NCBI GenBank assembly: GCA_029975215.1
Contig: JARKPO010000076.1
Span: 1 to 64,000 of the forward strand
DNA: 64,000 nt
Source: Levilinea sp.
GTDB taxonomy: Bacteria > Chloroflexota > Anaerolineae > Anaerolineales > Anaerolineaceae
Direction: 5' to 3'
Part shown: piece by piece, positions 16,035 through 24,568 of the stretch
How the letters are laid out: each line of letters opens with the position of its first letter
Position numbering within the stretch: position 1 is the stretch's first letter
Program-made: the position numbers and the translations under genes
The notes under the pieces: generated by a model
Database searches by the model: none
The model's input: only the letters and a program-made list of their open reading frames with translations
Told to the model about the DNA's origin: nothing

Positions 16035-17777
16035 CTAGGGCTGAACGGTCTGCACGCGTTCCACTTCCATGATCACGCTGCCGTCGCTGAAGGACATACC
16101 GCCGATGCCTGTGGTGCCGCTGGTGAGGACGTTGTCAATGATGGCCTTCTTGTTGGGGGTGAACTGTTCAATGCCGTTGATGAACAGTCGAATCTGGTTG
16201 CCCACGCAGGACATGCCCAGGGTGTTGGTGTTGAAGCCGGTTTTGATGGCGTTGGTGTACACGCGGTCAACGCCGGGGACTAACTGCACATAGGGGTTCT
16301 GCCCGCGGGATTTCAGGTTGTAATCGTAGCGGTACAGTTCAAAGGAGCCGGTGTACTGGCCGCGGGTGCTGATGCGGGCTTCGATCCAACCTTGATCGGA
16401 GGCGCGGCAAATGACGGCAAAGCCGTTGCGTCCGCCGCTGACGGTTTTATACTCGGCTTCAACGTACACATCCGAATAGACAAAATCGGTGTTGTGGACG
16501 TAGGCGTAGGTTTCGGAAGAGGGCAGTTCAAAGCGCAGCACGCCCGCTCCGGCGGTGGCAAATTTCTTGTTGGCGTCGCCCGCAGCCACCCAGGTCTTCC
16601 ACGGGGTCACATCGCCGTTGAATTCCTCGGTGTAATAGTCGCCGCTGGCCTGGCTGGTGGATCCGCCGTCCGAACTGGGAGCCGGGGCGCTGCCCGCCTG
16701 GGTGACCTCCAGTTTGCGGCCGTTGATCTGGCCTTCCAGAATTTCGCCTGTCTTGTAGCGCATAATCTTGACGCCCATCACAGCGCTTTCTGATTTGCCG
16801 CGCAGAATGCCGCAATATTCAGACATGGTGCCTTGCTTGGCCAGGGAGATGCCTTCCATCTCCAGGAGAATATCACCCGCTTTGATGCCGGTGATGTCTG
16901 CGGGCGAGCCGGAAGCCACCGAGTAGATCCAGATGCCGGAGAAACCGTCTTCGGTGAGGAAGGCTTCGCCGTTGATGCCGATGGAAAGGAAATCCTGACC
17001 CGCTTTGAGCTTGTCCAAAATGGGCAGGGCTTCTTTGTAGGTGATGGCGTAGTACTGATTGGCCGAGCCGATGGAGGCATAGTTAATGCCCACCACCTGT
17101 CCGTCGCTGGTGACCAGGGGGCCGCCGGAGCTGCCGGGGTTGATGAGTGCATCGTGTTCAACCACGTTCGAAACATCCGCCCAGTTGGTGGGGGTATTGG
17201 CGTTTTTCTTGGAGATGTTGCCCTGGTGCTGGGAATATTCGGGATCACCCAGCGGGTAGCCCAGGGAATAGACCTCCAGGCCCAGGTTAATGTCATTGGT
17301 GAACCAGTCAAAGTAGGGGAAACCGTCGCCGTCAATATCAATGATGGCCAGGTCGGAGCATTCGGAGTGACCCAACAGGCGCGCCTGGCGCGGTTTGGGA
17401 TCGCCGGAGAAATAGACTTCCACCAGGGCAGCGCCGGTGACCACGTGATTATTGGTGACGGCGAGGCCGCTGGGGTCAATGATGAAGCCTGTGCCAGTGA
17501 AGGACTGCTCATAGGAACCGTAACCGGCAAATTCATAAGCGCCCTGGGTGACGATGCGCACCACGGCGTTTTCAGCGTCCCGCAGGTTGGAGACTGCGCC
17601 GCCGCCGCTGACCGGTTCTGCGGTGGGTTCCTCTTCCACCGGCAAGGGGGTCGGTTCTGTCACCGGGGTTGGTATCACAGGCTCAGGGGTCGGGGTTTCC
17701 TTGTCTTTTCCAAAGGGCAGGGAACAGGCGACAGAGACAAACACGATAAGAACCATCAGGTAGAGGATACGCTTCAT
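16035..17777 (-). CDS. HtrA/Deg-like lipoprotein serine protease with PDZ and LamG-like C-terminal domain
   Basis: A 580-residue cell-surface protease. The signal peptide ends in a lipobox (SVAC, Cys18). A Thr/Pro/Glu-rich linker (about 26-56) leads to a trypsin-fold domain with His111 (TNNHVVTG), Asp142 (ECSDLAIID) and Ser217 (NPGSSGGPLV). A PDZ domain follows (about 255-350, SPADITGIKAGDIL). The last 190 residues form a beta-sandwich domain of the DUF1080/LamG type, related to the whole of the lipoprotein at 17985-18773 (shared NPYV, ICRA/VCRA and GGM patterns). Quality control or processing at the cell surface, with the C-terminal domain binding a glycan or peptide, is inferred. Confidence 0.88.
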   Translation of the reverse strand: MKRILYLMVLIVFVSVACSLPFGKDKETPTPEPVIPTPVTEPTPLPVEEEPTAEPVSGGGAVSNLRDAENAVVRIVTQGAYEFAGYGSYEQSFTGTGFIIDPSGLAVTNNHVVTGAALVEVYFSGDPKPRQARLLGHSECSDLAIIDIDGDGFPYFDWFTNDINLGLEVYSLGYPLGDPEYSQHQGNISKKNANTPTNWADVSNVVEHDALINPGSSGGPLVTSDGQVVGINYASIGSANQYYAITYKEALPILDKLKAGQDFLSIGINGEAFLTEDGFSGIWIYSVASGSPADITGIKAGDILLEMEGISLAKQGTMSEYCGILRGKSESAVMGVKIMRYKTGEILEGQINGRKLEVTQAGSAPAPSSDGGSTSQASGDYYTEEFNGDVTPWKTWVAAGDANKKFATAGAGVLRFELPSSETYAYVHNTDFVYSDVYVEAEYKTVSGGRNGFAVICRASDQGWIEARISTRGQYTGSFELYRYDYNLKSRGQNPYVQLVPGVDRVYTNAIKTGFNTNTLGMSCVGNQIRLFINGIEQFTPNKKAIIDNVLTSGTTGIGGMSFSDGSVIMEVERVQTVQP

Positions 17778-17847
17778 CTTCTAACTCCTTCCTTATTGTA
17801 CATACCGGGTCAATGGGGGACGGTGGGCGGCAACCGCTTCTTGACCT

Positions 17848-17877
17848 ATTTTACACTTTTTTTGTCAGCATTGTGAA
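17848..17877 (-). promoter_or_regulatory. Promoter of the HtrA-like protease gene
   Basis: Reverse strand: TTCACA (17877-17872), 18-bp spacer, TAAAAT (17853-17848). The leader carries AAGGAAGGAG before the ATG. Confidence 0.5.
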
Positions 17878-17911
17878 TCGATTTTGTAAAAAATGAAACC
17901 GATTCAATCCT

Positions 17912-17956
17912 TTCTTATAAAACCATCCAGCCCCGCGGAGGGGAACGCGGGGCTGG
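17912..17956 (-). terminator. Intrinsic terminator downstream of the LamG-like lipoprotein gene
   Basis: Perfect stem CCAGCCCCGC / GCGGGGCTGG (10-nt loop), followed on the reverse strand by ATGGTTTTATAAG. Confidence 0.75.
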
Positions 17957-17984
17957 GAAGCGGCACGAGGCAGGCTGTGAGGAT

Positions 17985-18773
17985 TTATGGCTGGGTGACG
18001 CGGAAATAGTCGAACCAGATGGTCACGGGGGTTAAACTGCCCGACATGGCTCCCACCCCGGCCATACCGCCTTCGGAGAGGGTGGTGTCCTGCACGTTCG
18101 CAATCTGCACCTGGTTGGCTTCCAGAATCAGACTGGTTCCGTCGCAGACCGCCCGCAGTTCGTTCTCTTTGGTGGGGGCCAGGGTTTCCACCGGCACCAC
18201 ACCTTGCTTCAGGCTGACGTAGGGGTTCTTACCCGAATCCCGCAGGCTCTGATCAAAGAGGTAGATGGCGTACTTGCTTTCGCTGGAGACGCGGAATTCG
18301 TACCATTGGGTCATATCGCTGTTGGCACGGCACACCAGGGCGATGCCGTTGAACAGGTAGCCGCCTGCCTGATACTTGGTATCAATGATCACGTCGGCAG
18401 GGAAGGGGTTTTTGTAAAACTTGTACTGGTAAGTTTCTTTGTCCTTCAGGGCGAAGGTCAGCTTACCGTCTTCCAGTTTGACGGTGGAGAACATCTTGCC
18501 GTTCAGCGCCTGGGTGGTGACGGTGAAAACATCCGACCAGTCGGTATTGATGACATCAAATTCATCCTCAAACCCTTCCACTTCGGCGCGCGGGGCTTCG
18601 GTGGGGGTGGCTTCGGGCTGGGTAGGCTGATATTTGGGCGCCTGGGTGGCGGCAGGCGGGTTTCCTTCCTGCTGCGGTGCCGCCGACTTATCACCGCCGG
18701 TTAAACCGCCCAAACTGCAGGCTACGCTTGCCAAAATTAAGACAATCAAGGGAATTAAAACAGAGCGTTTCAT
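17985..18773 (-). CDS. Lipoprotein with DUF1080/LamG-like domain, paralogue of the HtrA C-terminus
   Basis: A 262-residue lipoprotein. The ATG at 18773 follows a strong AAGGAG site and starts a signal peptide with lipobox SVAC. A Pro/Thr/Gln-rich linker is followed by one beta-sandwich domain of about 195 residues. Similar stretches in the protease at 16035-17777 include NGIALVCRAN versus NGFAVICRAS and SGKNPYV versus RGQNPYV. The domain is therefore duplicated locally and attached to different carriers. No enzyme motif is seen. Ligand binding at the cell surface is a guess. Own promoter and terminator. Confidence 0.8.
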   Translation of the reverse strand: MKRSVLIPLIVLILASVACSLGGLTGGDKSAAPQQEGNPPAATQAPKYQPTQPEATPTEAPRAEVEGFEDEFDVINTDWSDVFTVTTQALNGKMFSTVKLEDGKLTFALKDKETYQYKFYKNPFPADVIIDTKYQAGGYLFNGIALVCRANSDMTQWYEFRVSSESKYAIYLFDQSLRDSGKNPYVSLKQGVVPVETLAPTKENELRAVCDGTSLILEANQVQIANVQDTTLSEGGMAGVGAMSGSLTPVTIWFDYFRVTQP

Positions 18774-18821
18774 AGATCTCCTTTCTGTACTGCGCAGGTT
18801 TTTGTGCCTGTCCTCTTCCTG

Positions 18822-18850
18822 AGGATAGATTATCCTAACCGGCAAGTCAA
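18822..18850 (-). promoter_or_regulatory. Promoter of the LamG-like lipoprotein gene
   Basis: Reverse strand: TTGACT (18850-18845), 17-bp spacer, TATCCT (18827-18822). Confidence 0.55.
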
Positions 18851-18890
18851 GAATGCTCGCGTTGACAGCCTTGAAAGGCGGATCGTAGGG

Positions 18891-18932
18891 TTTAAAAGCG
18901 CACCGTCCCTGCCGAAAGCAGGGGCGGTGCGC
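18891..18932 (-). terminator. Intrinsic terminator of the small Cys-rich gene
   Basis: A 15-bp GC-rich stem (18898-18912 with 18918-18932, one mismatch) is followed on the reverse strand by TTTTAAA. Confidence 0.85.
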
Positions 18933-18967
18933 CAGTTTTATGCGAAATAGAAAACGATCAGGCGGGA

Positions 18968-19198
18968 TCAGTCGTTTTCGATGAAGGGGTCATACCCCGG
19001 GTTGCCGCCCGACCAGACGCAGGCGCCTTTGTTGGTGATCAGGCAGCGCATCCCGTGCGAACAGCGGTGAGCGACGACACGCGCAGGTTGATCCGGCATA
19101 AACTCGGCAGGATAGATTTTTTGTACTTCTAAACGGACTTTGCCGCCTGCGTGTTTGCAGTGGCGCACTTTTAAGGTTTCCCAATTGATTTCAGCCAT
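18968..19198 (-). CDS. Small cysteine-containing protein of unknown function
   Basis: A 76-residue protein with a strong AGGAGG ribosome binding site before the ATG and a dedicated terminator after the stop, so it is very likely a real gene. It has four cysteines (C14, C46, C52, C60) and histidines in CKHAG and HRCSHGMRC. This is a spacing that could bind zinc or another metal. The C-terminus is NPGYDPFIEND. No signal peptide or membrane segment. I do not recognise the family. Confidence 0.7.
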   Translation of the reverse strand: MAEINWETLKVRHCKHAGGKVRLEVQKIYPAEFMPDQPARVVAHRCSHGMRCLITNKGACVWSGGNPGYDPFIEND

Positions 19199-19311
19199 GT
19201 GAACCTCCTAATAAATCCACTTATGCTGTCTGAATTGTACTATAAACGTACGCAGCCGGTTTTCATAGTGCGTTCCGTCATCAATTATCGTTGACAAAGC
19301 GCGTAACTATT

Positions 19312-20610
19312 TTACTGCGCTTGTTCCAGCCGCAGCACCCGCCCGCTGCGGTGATCCAGAACATATAATTCGCCCTGGGCATCCAGGCCAAATGCGCTGA
19401 TATTGGCGTCGGTATCAAACAGCTGCTCTGCCTGCCAGCTGTTATCCACCTGCTTCAGACCCCAGATCAGACCGGAGCAGTAATCGCCAAAGATGTACAC
19501 CCCTTGCCATTCCGGTAGGGCCGGTCCGCGGTAAACGTATCCGCCGGTGACCGAGCAGCCCAGGCTGTGATCGTACTCCCAGACGGGGTCGGTGAGCTGC
19601 AGCCCAGCGGGCACAGAGCCTTCAAAAGGATGGCTGGCTTCGCGCAGATCCCAGCCGAAATTGGCGTTGGGCGGGCTTCCGGCGGGCCAGAAATTGATTT
19701 CTTCGTATTTGTTTTGACCGACGTCGGCGATGTACAGGTCGCCAGTCAGGCGGTCGAAGGAGAAGCGCCAGGGGTTGCGCAGCCCCCAGGCCCAAATTTC
19801 GGCGCGCCCGCCGCCCGCGGCAAAGGGGTTATCGGCAGGGATGGTGTAACCCTGCCCGGCGTTGACGTCCACCCGCAAGAGTTTGCCCAGCAGGGTGTCG
19901 GTGGACTGCCCGGCGCCGAGGGGATCATTGGCCGAGCCGCCGTCGCCGAAGCTCAGGTATAAGAACCCGTCCGGGCCAAAAGCCACCCCGCCGCCGTTAT
20001 GGTTGGCGTAGGGCTGTTCCATCCGCAGCAGGACGGCTTCGGATTGGGGATCAGCCTGGGTGCTTGTGCCGCTGCGCGCAAAGCGCGCCACAATGGAATG
20101 GCCCTGACGGTCGGTGTAATTGACATACAGCCAGCCGTTTTGGGCGTATTGGGGATGAAAGGCCAACCCCAGCAGGCCCTGTTCGTTACCCTGTGAACCG
20201 ACGCGGCCGCGCAAATCTAAGAAGGGCTCAGCCAGCAAAGCCCCATCTTCGATGACGCGGATGACCCCAGCCTGTTCCACCACGTAGACGCGCTGTTCTT
20301 CACCGGGGGCGTAGGTTAAATCCACGGGCTTATTCAGGCCGCTGACCACCTCGCGCCAGGTGAGGGCGGCGGGGTCGGCAGGCGGCATGGGTTGGGTGGC
20401 GTCAGGCTGCGCCGGGGCAGGCAGGGTGGGTTCGGGGGCGGCTTGGGTGGGGTCGGGCGGGGTTGGAGTGGGCTGAGCGGTGGGTGCGGGTGTGTTGACC
20501 GCCGGGGTCACCGCCGCGGGCAGGGCGGTGGGGGCAGGCTGACAGGCGCTGAGGGCCAAAACACAGATCAAACCCAGGAAGAGCGGACGTACCGATAAAA
20601 GGTTTCTCAT
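19312..20610 (-). CDS. PQQ-type glucose/sorbosone dehydrogenase-like lipoprotein
   Basis: A 432-residue exported six-bladed beta-propeller. The lipobox is LSAC, followed by a Pro/Thr-rich linker (to about residue 80). The propeller shows family motifs: LNKPVDLTYAPG, RVYVVEQAGVIRVI, GLLGLAFHPQY, NHNGGGVAFGPDGFLYLSFGDGG and WAWGLRNPWRFSFD. Related enzymes oxidise sugars with pyrroloquinoline quinone, though many family members have no proven substrate. It lies 21 nt downstream of the DUF1232 gene and is probably transcribed with it. Confidence 0.88.
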   Translation of the reverse strand: MRNLLSVRPLFLGLICVLALSACQPAPTALPAAVTPAVNTPAPTAQPTPTPPDPTQAAPEPTLPAPAQPDATQPMPPADPAALTWREVVSGLNKPVDLTYAPGEEQRVYVVEQAGVIRVIEDGALLAEPFLDLRGRVGSQGNEQGLLGLAFHPQYAQNGWLYVNYTDRQGHSIVARFARSGTSTQADPQSEAVLLRMEQPYANHNGGGVAFGPDGFLYLSFGDGGSANDPLGAGQSTDTLLGKLLRVDVNAGQGYTIPADNPFAAGGGRAEIWAWGLRNPWRFSFDRLTGDLYIADVGQNKYEEINFWPAGSPPNANFGWDLREASHPFEGSVPAGLQLTDPVWEYDHSLGCSVTGGYVYRGPALPEWQGVYIFGDYCSGLIWGLKQVDNSWQAEQLFDTDANISAFGLDAQGELYVLDHRSGRVLRLEQAQ

Positions 20611-20631
20611 GGGAATTTCCTTTTTGAACGG

Positions 20632-20994
20632 TTATTGATCTTTAGGCAGTTCGCCGTACTCCCCGTCAATGATGTCTTCTTCCGCGTTGGGCGCTGGGTT
20701 GGCAGGGGGCGGGGGCGAGTTTTCGCCGCGCAGGCTGCGCATGTGCTCGTTGACCACTTCCGACGGGCACAGCTCTGTAAACAGCATGGCAGCCGCGGCC
20801 AGAACGGTGGCGTCGTCAAAGGGACCGATCAGTAAATCGGGGATCAGGCAGTAGGCAACGCCGGCGACGGGAATGGCCTTGAGCAGCAGGTTCACACGCC
20901 GGTCGCCGAGCAGGCGAAAAACCAGCCGGGCGCGCAAACCCACCTCACCCAGGAAACCCAGCGGTTGAATGTCTTTGGAAGGCTCAGGGGACAT
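20632..20994 (-). CDS. DUF1232 (YkvA-like) protein
   Basis: A 120-residue protein. The middle segment LLKAIPVAGVAYCLIPDLLIGPFDDATVL matches the DUF1232 pattern, in which a hydrophobic hairpin is followed by D.iPd and a DD.a motif. It probably has one or two membrane helices. The C-terminal 40 residues are Pro/Asn/Glu rich and low complexity. AGGAGG precedes the ATG, and a TTGGGT/TATAAT promoter lies upstream. Function unknown. Confidence 0.75.
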   Translation of the reverse strand: MSPEPSKDIQPLGFLGEVGLRARLVFRLLGDRRVNLLLKAIPVAGVAYCLIPDLLIGPFDDATVLAAAAMLFTELCPSEVVNEHMRSLRGENSPPPPANPAPNAEEDIIDGEYGELPKDQ

Positions 20995-21015
20995 GGTGGA
21001 CTACCTCCTGACTTG

Positions 21016-21044
21016 ATTATACCCGCCCGCCAGGCAGAACCCAA
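21016..21044 (-). promoter_or_regulatory. Promoter of the DUF1232-sugar dehydrogenase operon
   Basis: Reverse strand: TTGGGT (21044-21039), 17-bp spacer, TATAAT (21021-21016). Confidence 0.6.
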
Positions 21045-21067
21045 GTTCGTTGTACACCCGCCGGGCT

Positions 21068-23482
21068 TTATTCGTAGGCCAGCACTTCGCGGATGGTCAT
21101 GCGCGAGGCGTTGCGTGCAGGGATGAGGCTGGCGCCGATGGACAGGAGGATGACCACACCCAGCCAGATAATGAAGCCTTGCAGGGTGAAGGCGGTTTGG
21201 GCCGGCGCGCTGAAAATGGCCATGCTGATCACATTTGCCAGCAGATGGGTGATGGGGAAGGACAGAATTGACCCCAGTACGAAGCTGATCAGACCGATGA
21301 GCAAGCCCTCCACCAGCACCAGGCGCAGGATCATGGTGTCGTAAGCGCCGATGGCACGCAGCACGCCGATTTCACGGGTGCGCTCCATGACGTTCATGCT
21401 CAGGGTGCCGGCCATGCCGATGCTGCCCACCGAGGCGGTGAGCAAAGCCATGACCACCAGGAATGCGGTGAGCACGCCGATGTATTCGGTGACGGAGTTG
21501 GTGATGGTGCCGCCCGCCTCAACTGAGTTGATGTCGTAGCCGCGGGCGCGGAAACGGGCGTCCATTTCCTGAGCCAGGCGGGTTTGTCCCTCTAGACTGT
21601 GGTCGAGGGTGGTGATGCGGTAGGCGGCGGCGCTGGCGGTGTAGTTGAGGGTGCGGGCCAGGTGGTCGTAATGGCTGTAGGCGATCAAATCATTGATGCC
21701 GGTGAATTGGAAAATGCCCACCACGGTCCAATCCGCTTCGCGCGTGCCCACTTTCAGGTGAATGGTGTCGCCAACTTTCAGGCCGGGGACTTTGCGCATG
21801 AAGGCTTCGTTGACGGTCAGAGCGTTTTTATCGTCCGCCTCAATCCAGCGTCCTTCGGTGATGATGGGTGTGACCAGGGGACTGTTGGCGGGCGGTCCCA
21901 GCAGGGTGATCGAATCCACCACTTCATCTTTCTCGTTCAGCACGTTGGCTTGGCCGATGGCCCAGGGCTCTACGCTGACGACCTCATCCATGCCGCGCAC
22001 CAGAGCGGTGATTTGATGAATGGGGTAGGGGCGGTTGAAATCCAGGTTGACATCTGCCGAGAAGTATTTGGTGATCTGCTCGATCTTCTGGTTCAGTGAC
22101 ACCTGTACGTTGAACACCGAGATGAAGATGGCTCCGCCCAGGGTGAGGGTGAGCAGGGTGAGCACCAGACGACCTTTACGCCGGAAGGTGTTGCGCACCG
22201 AGATCAGCAGGGGGCGCGAGAGCGAGCGCAGCCGACCCAGCCCCTGATCCATCAGCGACTTTTGGGCAGGGGCCTCCTGCATGTGGCTGCCGCCGCTGAT
22301 GGCCAAATCCACTGTCACCCCGGCTCCACGCACCACCGGCCAGATGCCCGCCAGCAGGGGCACAAACAGGCCGATAACAATTTGAATCAAGATGGCCTGC
22401 GGGACGATGCGGAAGCCGTTGAGGGGGAAGTTGATCAGCCCGGCGGCAAAATCGGAAAGGGCGTAGGCGGCCCAACTGCCCAGAGGGATGGCGATGACCA
22501 GCGAGAGCAGGCCGAAAGACAGGATGAGGGCCAGGTACAGACGGATGATCTGGCGGCGTTGGGCCCCCACCAGCTTCATCACCCCAATTTGCGGCAGGTG
22601 CTGGTTCAGCAGAGCAGTGAGGGTGTTGGAGATGAGCGATCCGCTCAGGAAGACGATGAGTACCCCCAGATAGAGCAGCACCTGGATGATGGCCTGTAAG
22701 ATCGATTCCATTGGATGCACATTGGTGGGGTTCTTTTGAATCTGGTAAATTTCGTAGCCGTCTTTGGCTAAGGTATCTTTCACGTTGTCGGCCACGGCTT
22801 GAATGGCGGCAGGGTCGTTATCCCCCTCCACCACGCGCACCAGCAGGCGAGAGAAGTAATAGGGTTCGTGCAGCCACTCGATGCTCTCGTCGGAAATGTA
22901 GCCTTTGGTATTGTTGAACATCCCGCCGATGCCGGAGGTCAGGTCTTGGGCGGTTCCGGCGATTTTCATACGCCGGATGGTGTCATCCTCCAGTTTAAGC
23001 TCCAGAACATCCCCTGTGCCGAGATGGTACTTTTCGACAGCGCGCTTTTCCAGAATGATCTCGTTTTTCCCCGGCTCTACCGCCCCGCTGAGGGGCTTGA
23101 CCAGGTCAATGCGGTCGGCGAAGGGCTGGGTGCGGGCGATGAGATTCAGGTTGACCCAGTCGCCGTCGGGGGTCTTCATGCGCACGGAGATGGTGCGCTC
23201 GCCGTCGGCGCTGGATACGCCGCGGGTGCGCTCCACCGCGCGGATGAGGTTTTCATCAAAGGGGCGGGTTTGAATTTGAATGTTGGCGGGGTTGGCGTTG
23301 CTGTAGCTGGCATTCATGTCGCTGGGGATGATGTAATATGACCCGGCGATCATGCCCACGGCAAACACACCCACAGCGATGGAGGCCACCACCAAAAGCG
23401 TGCGCGTGCGGTTGCCGATCAGATCCGAAAGAACCTTACGCCAGCTGGGTTTTAAATAGGACTGCCAGGGTTTCACAACCAA
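21068..23482 (-). CDS. ABC transporter permease, FtsX/MacB family (two FtsX modules)
   Basis: An 804-residue inner-membrane permease. An N-terminal helix (TLLVVASIAVGVFAVGMIAG) precedes an extracellular MacB-like domain of about 220 residues. Four-helix FtsX modules follow around 275-400 and 670-800, with a second extracellular domain between them. The C-terminal module has the hallmark MERTREIGVLRAIGA. Such transporters are mechanotransmission machines or lipoprotein/peptide exporters rather than importers. It overlaps the upstream ATPase gene by 10 nt, forming one unit with the two ATPases at 23473 and 24569. Substrate unknown. Confidence 0.9.
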   Translation of the reverse strand: MVVKPWQSYLKPSWRKVLSDLIGNRTRTLLVVASIAVGVFAVGMIAGSYYIIPSDMNASYSNANPANIQIQTRPFDENLIRAVERTRGVSSADGERTISVRMKTPDGDWVNLNLIARTQPFADRIDLVKPLSGAVEPGKNEIILEKRAVEKYHLGTGDVLELKLEDDTIRRMKIAGTAQDLTSGIGGMFNNTKGYISDESIEWLHEPYYFSRLLVRVVEGDNDPAAIQAVADNVKDTLAKDGYEIYQIQKNPTNVHPMESILQAIIQVLLYLGVLIVFLSGSLISNTLTALLNQHLPQIGVMKLVGAQRRQIIRLYLALILSFGLLSLVIAIPLGSWAAYALSDFAAGLINFPLNGFRIVPQAILIQIVIGLFVPLLAGIWPVVRGAGVTVDLAISGGSHMQEAPAQKSLMDQGLGRLRSLSRPLLISVRNTFRRKGRLVLTLLTLTLGGAIFISVFNVQVSLNQKIEQITKYFSADVNLDFNRPYPIHQITALVRGMDEVVSVEPWAIGQANVLNEKDEVVDSITLLGPPANSPLVTPIITEGRWIEADDKNALTVNEAFMRKVPGLKVGDTIHLKVGTREADWTVVGIFQFTGINDLIAYSHYDHLARTLNYTASAAAYRITTLDHSLEGQTRLAQEMDARFRARGYDINSVEAGGTITNSVTEYIGVLTAFLVVMALLTASVGSIGMAGTLSMNVMERTREIGVLRAIGAYDTMILRLVLVEGLLIGLISFVLGSILSFPITHLLANVISMAIFSAPAQTAFTLQGFIIWLGVVILLSIGASLIPARNASRMTIREVLAYE

Positions 23483-24549
23483 TCCTCGCCCGTTTTGGCC
23501 AGCTCAGCGCGCAAATTGCTGTGGGCTGCCAGTTCTTGATAGACGGTTCCATCCAGCAAGAGCACTTCGCTGGGTTCCACCGCCGCGGTTTCGGCGCGGG
23601 CAGGGCGGCCCATCAGCAAGGCGTTGTGCCCGAGGATGCGGTTGGCACCCAGACGCAGGGGTTCGCCGCTTTCCGCGTGGGTCTGTTCCAGCGTTCCGCT
23701 GACCACCACAAAGACGCCTTGCAGCGTTTCACCCGCTTTTAACAGGCTTTGGCCTGCCTCCAGCTGAATGAGGCGGCTGTGGTGAGTGGCACGCAGCATC
23801 TGCGGGTGGCTCAGCCAGGGCAGCGCAGCGGCCACGGCGGGGTGAATGACCTCGCCGTCGCACAGCAGCAAGGTGCGGGTGGTGCGCTGGGCCAGTTGGG
23901 GGTCGTGGGTGACCACCAGGATGGTTTTCCCCTGGGCAGCCAGCCCCTCAAAGATGCCAAAGATGGATTCTGCTGTGCGTGAATCCAGGTTGCCGGTGGG
24001 TTCGTCTGCGATGATGAAAGGCGGGTCATTGGCCAGGGCGCGGGCGATGGCGGCGGCTTGCTGCTGACCGCCGGAAACGGCGGCGGGGAGCTTATGCGCG
24101 TCGTGCTCCAGCCCCACCTGCCGCAGCAGGCCCAGGGCGCGGCTTTCGCGCTCGGTGGGCGGAATCTTCCCGGCGATATCCATGGGCAGCATGGTATTTT
24201 CCAGCAGGGATAAGACCGGCAGAAGCTGGTAGAACTGGAAGACGATCCCCAAATTTAAACCGCGCCAGCGAGAACGGTCGCTTTCGTTGAGTTTGTGTAC
24301 CAGGGTGTTGCCAATCTGCACTTCGCCCGAGGTGGGTTTATCAATGCCGGTGAGCATGTTCACCAGGGTGGACTTTCCGGAGCCGGATTTTCCCACCACG
24401 CTCACAAATTCGCCGGGGTGAAATTCCGCATCCACCCCTTTGAGGACGGTCACATCCCCGGCCACGGTCTTGAACTTTTTTACAATCTTGCGCATCCGAA
24501 TGGATTCCCCCAGGTGGGGAACCTGCGGAAGCGCGCTGGTGACTGCCAT
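23473..24549 (-). CDS. ABC transporter ATPase fused to a cyclic-nucleotide-binding-like domain
   Basis: A 358-residue protein. Residues 15-235 are a LolD/MacB-type ATPase: Walker A GKSGSGKS (53-60), signature VSGGQQQ (158-164, followed by AAAIARAL without the usual Arg), Walker B IIADEP and the switch His in VVTHD. Residues about 250-350 fold like a cNMP-binding domain: LEAGQSLLKAGETLQGVFVVVSGTLE and a later GRPARAETAAV phosphate-binding-like turn. The usual Gly-Glu of the phosphate cassette reads GH, so nucleotide binding is uncertain. The fusion suggests ligand-gated control of the exporter. Confidence 0.88.
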   Translation of the reverse strand: MAVTSALPQVPHLGESIRMRKIVKKFKTVAGDVTVLKGVDAEFHPGEFVSVVGKSGSGKSTLVNMLTGIDKPTSGEVQIGNTLVHKLNESDRSRWRGLNLGIVFQFYQLLPVLSLLENTMLPMDIAGKIPPTERESRALGLLRQVGLEHDAHKLPAAVSGGQQQAAAIARALANDPPFIIADEPTGNLDSRTAESIFGIFEGLAAQGKTILVVTHDPQLAQRTTRTLLLCDGEVIHPAVAAALPWLSHPQMLRATHHSRLIQLEAGQSLLKAGETLQGVFVVVSGTLEQTHAESGEPLRLGANRILGHNALLMGRPARAETAAVEPSEVLLLDGTVYQELAAHSNLRAELAKTGEDWL

Positions 24550-24568
24550 ACGATGTACTCCTTACAAC

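Noticed and set aside
19289..19294. TTGACA as a plus-strand promoter
   Set aside because: No -10 element at a usable distance and no plus-strand gene downstream.
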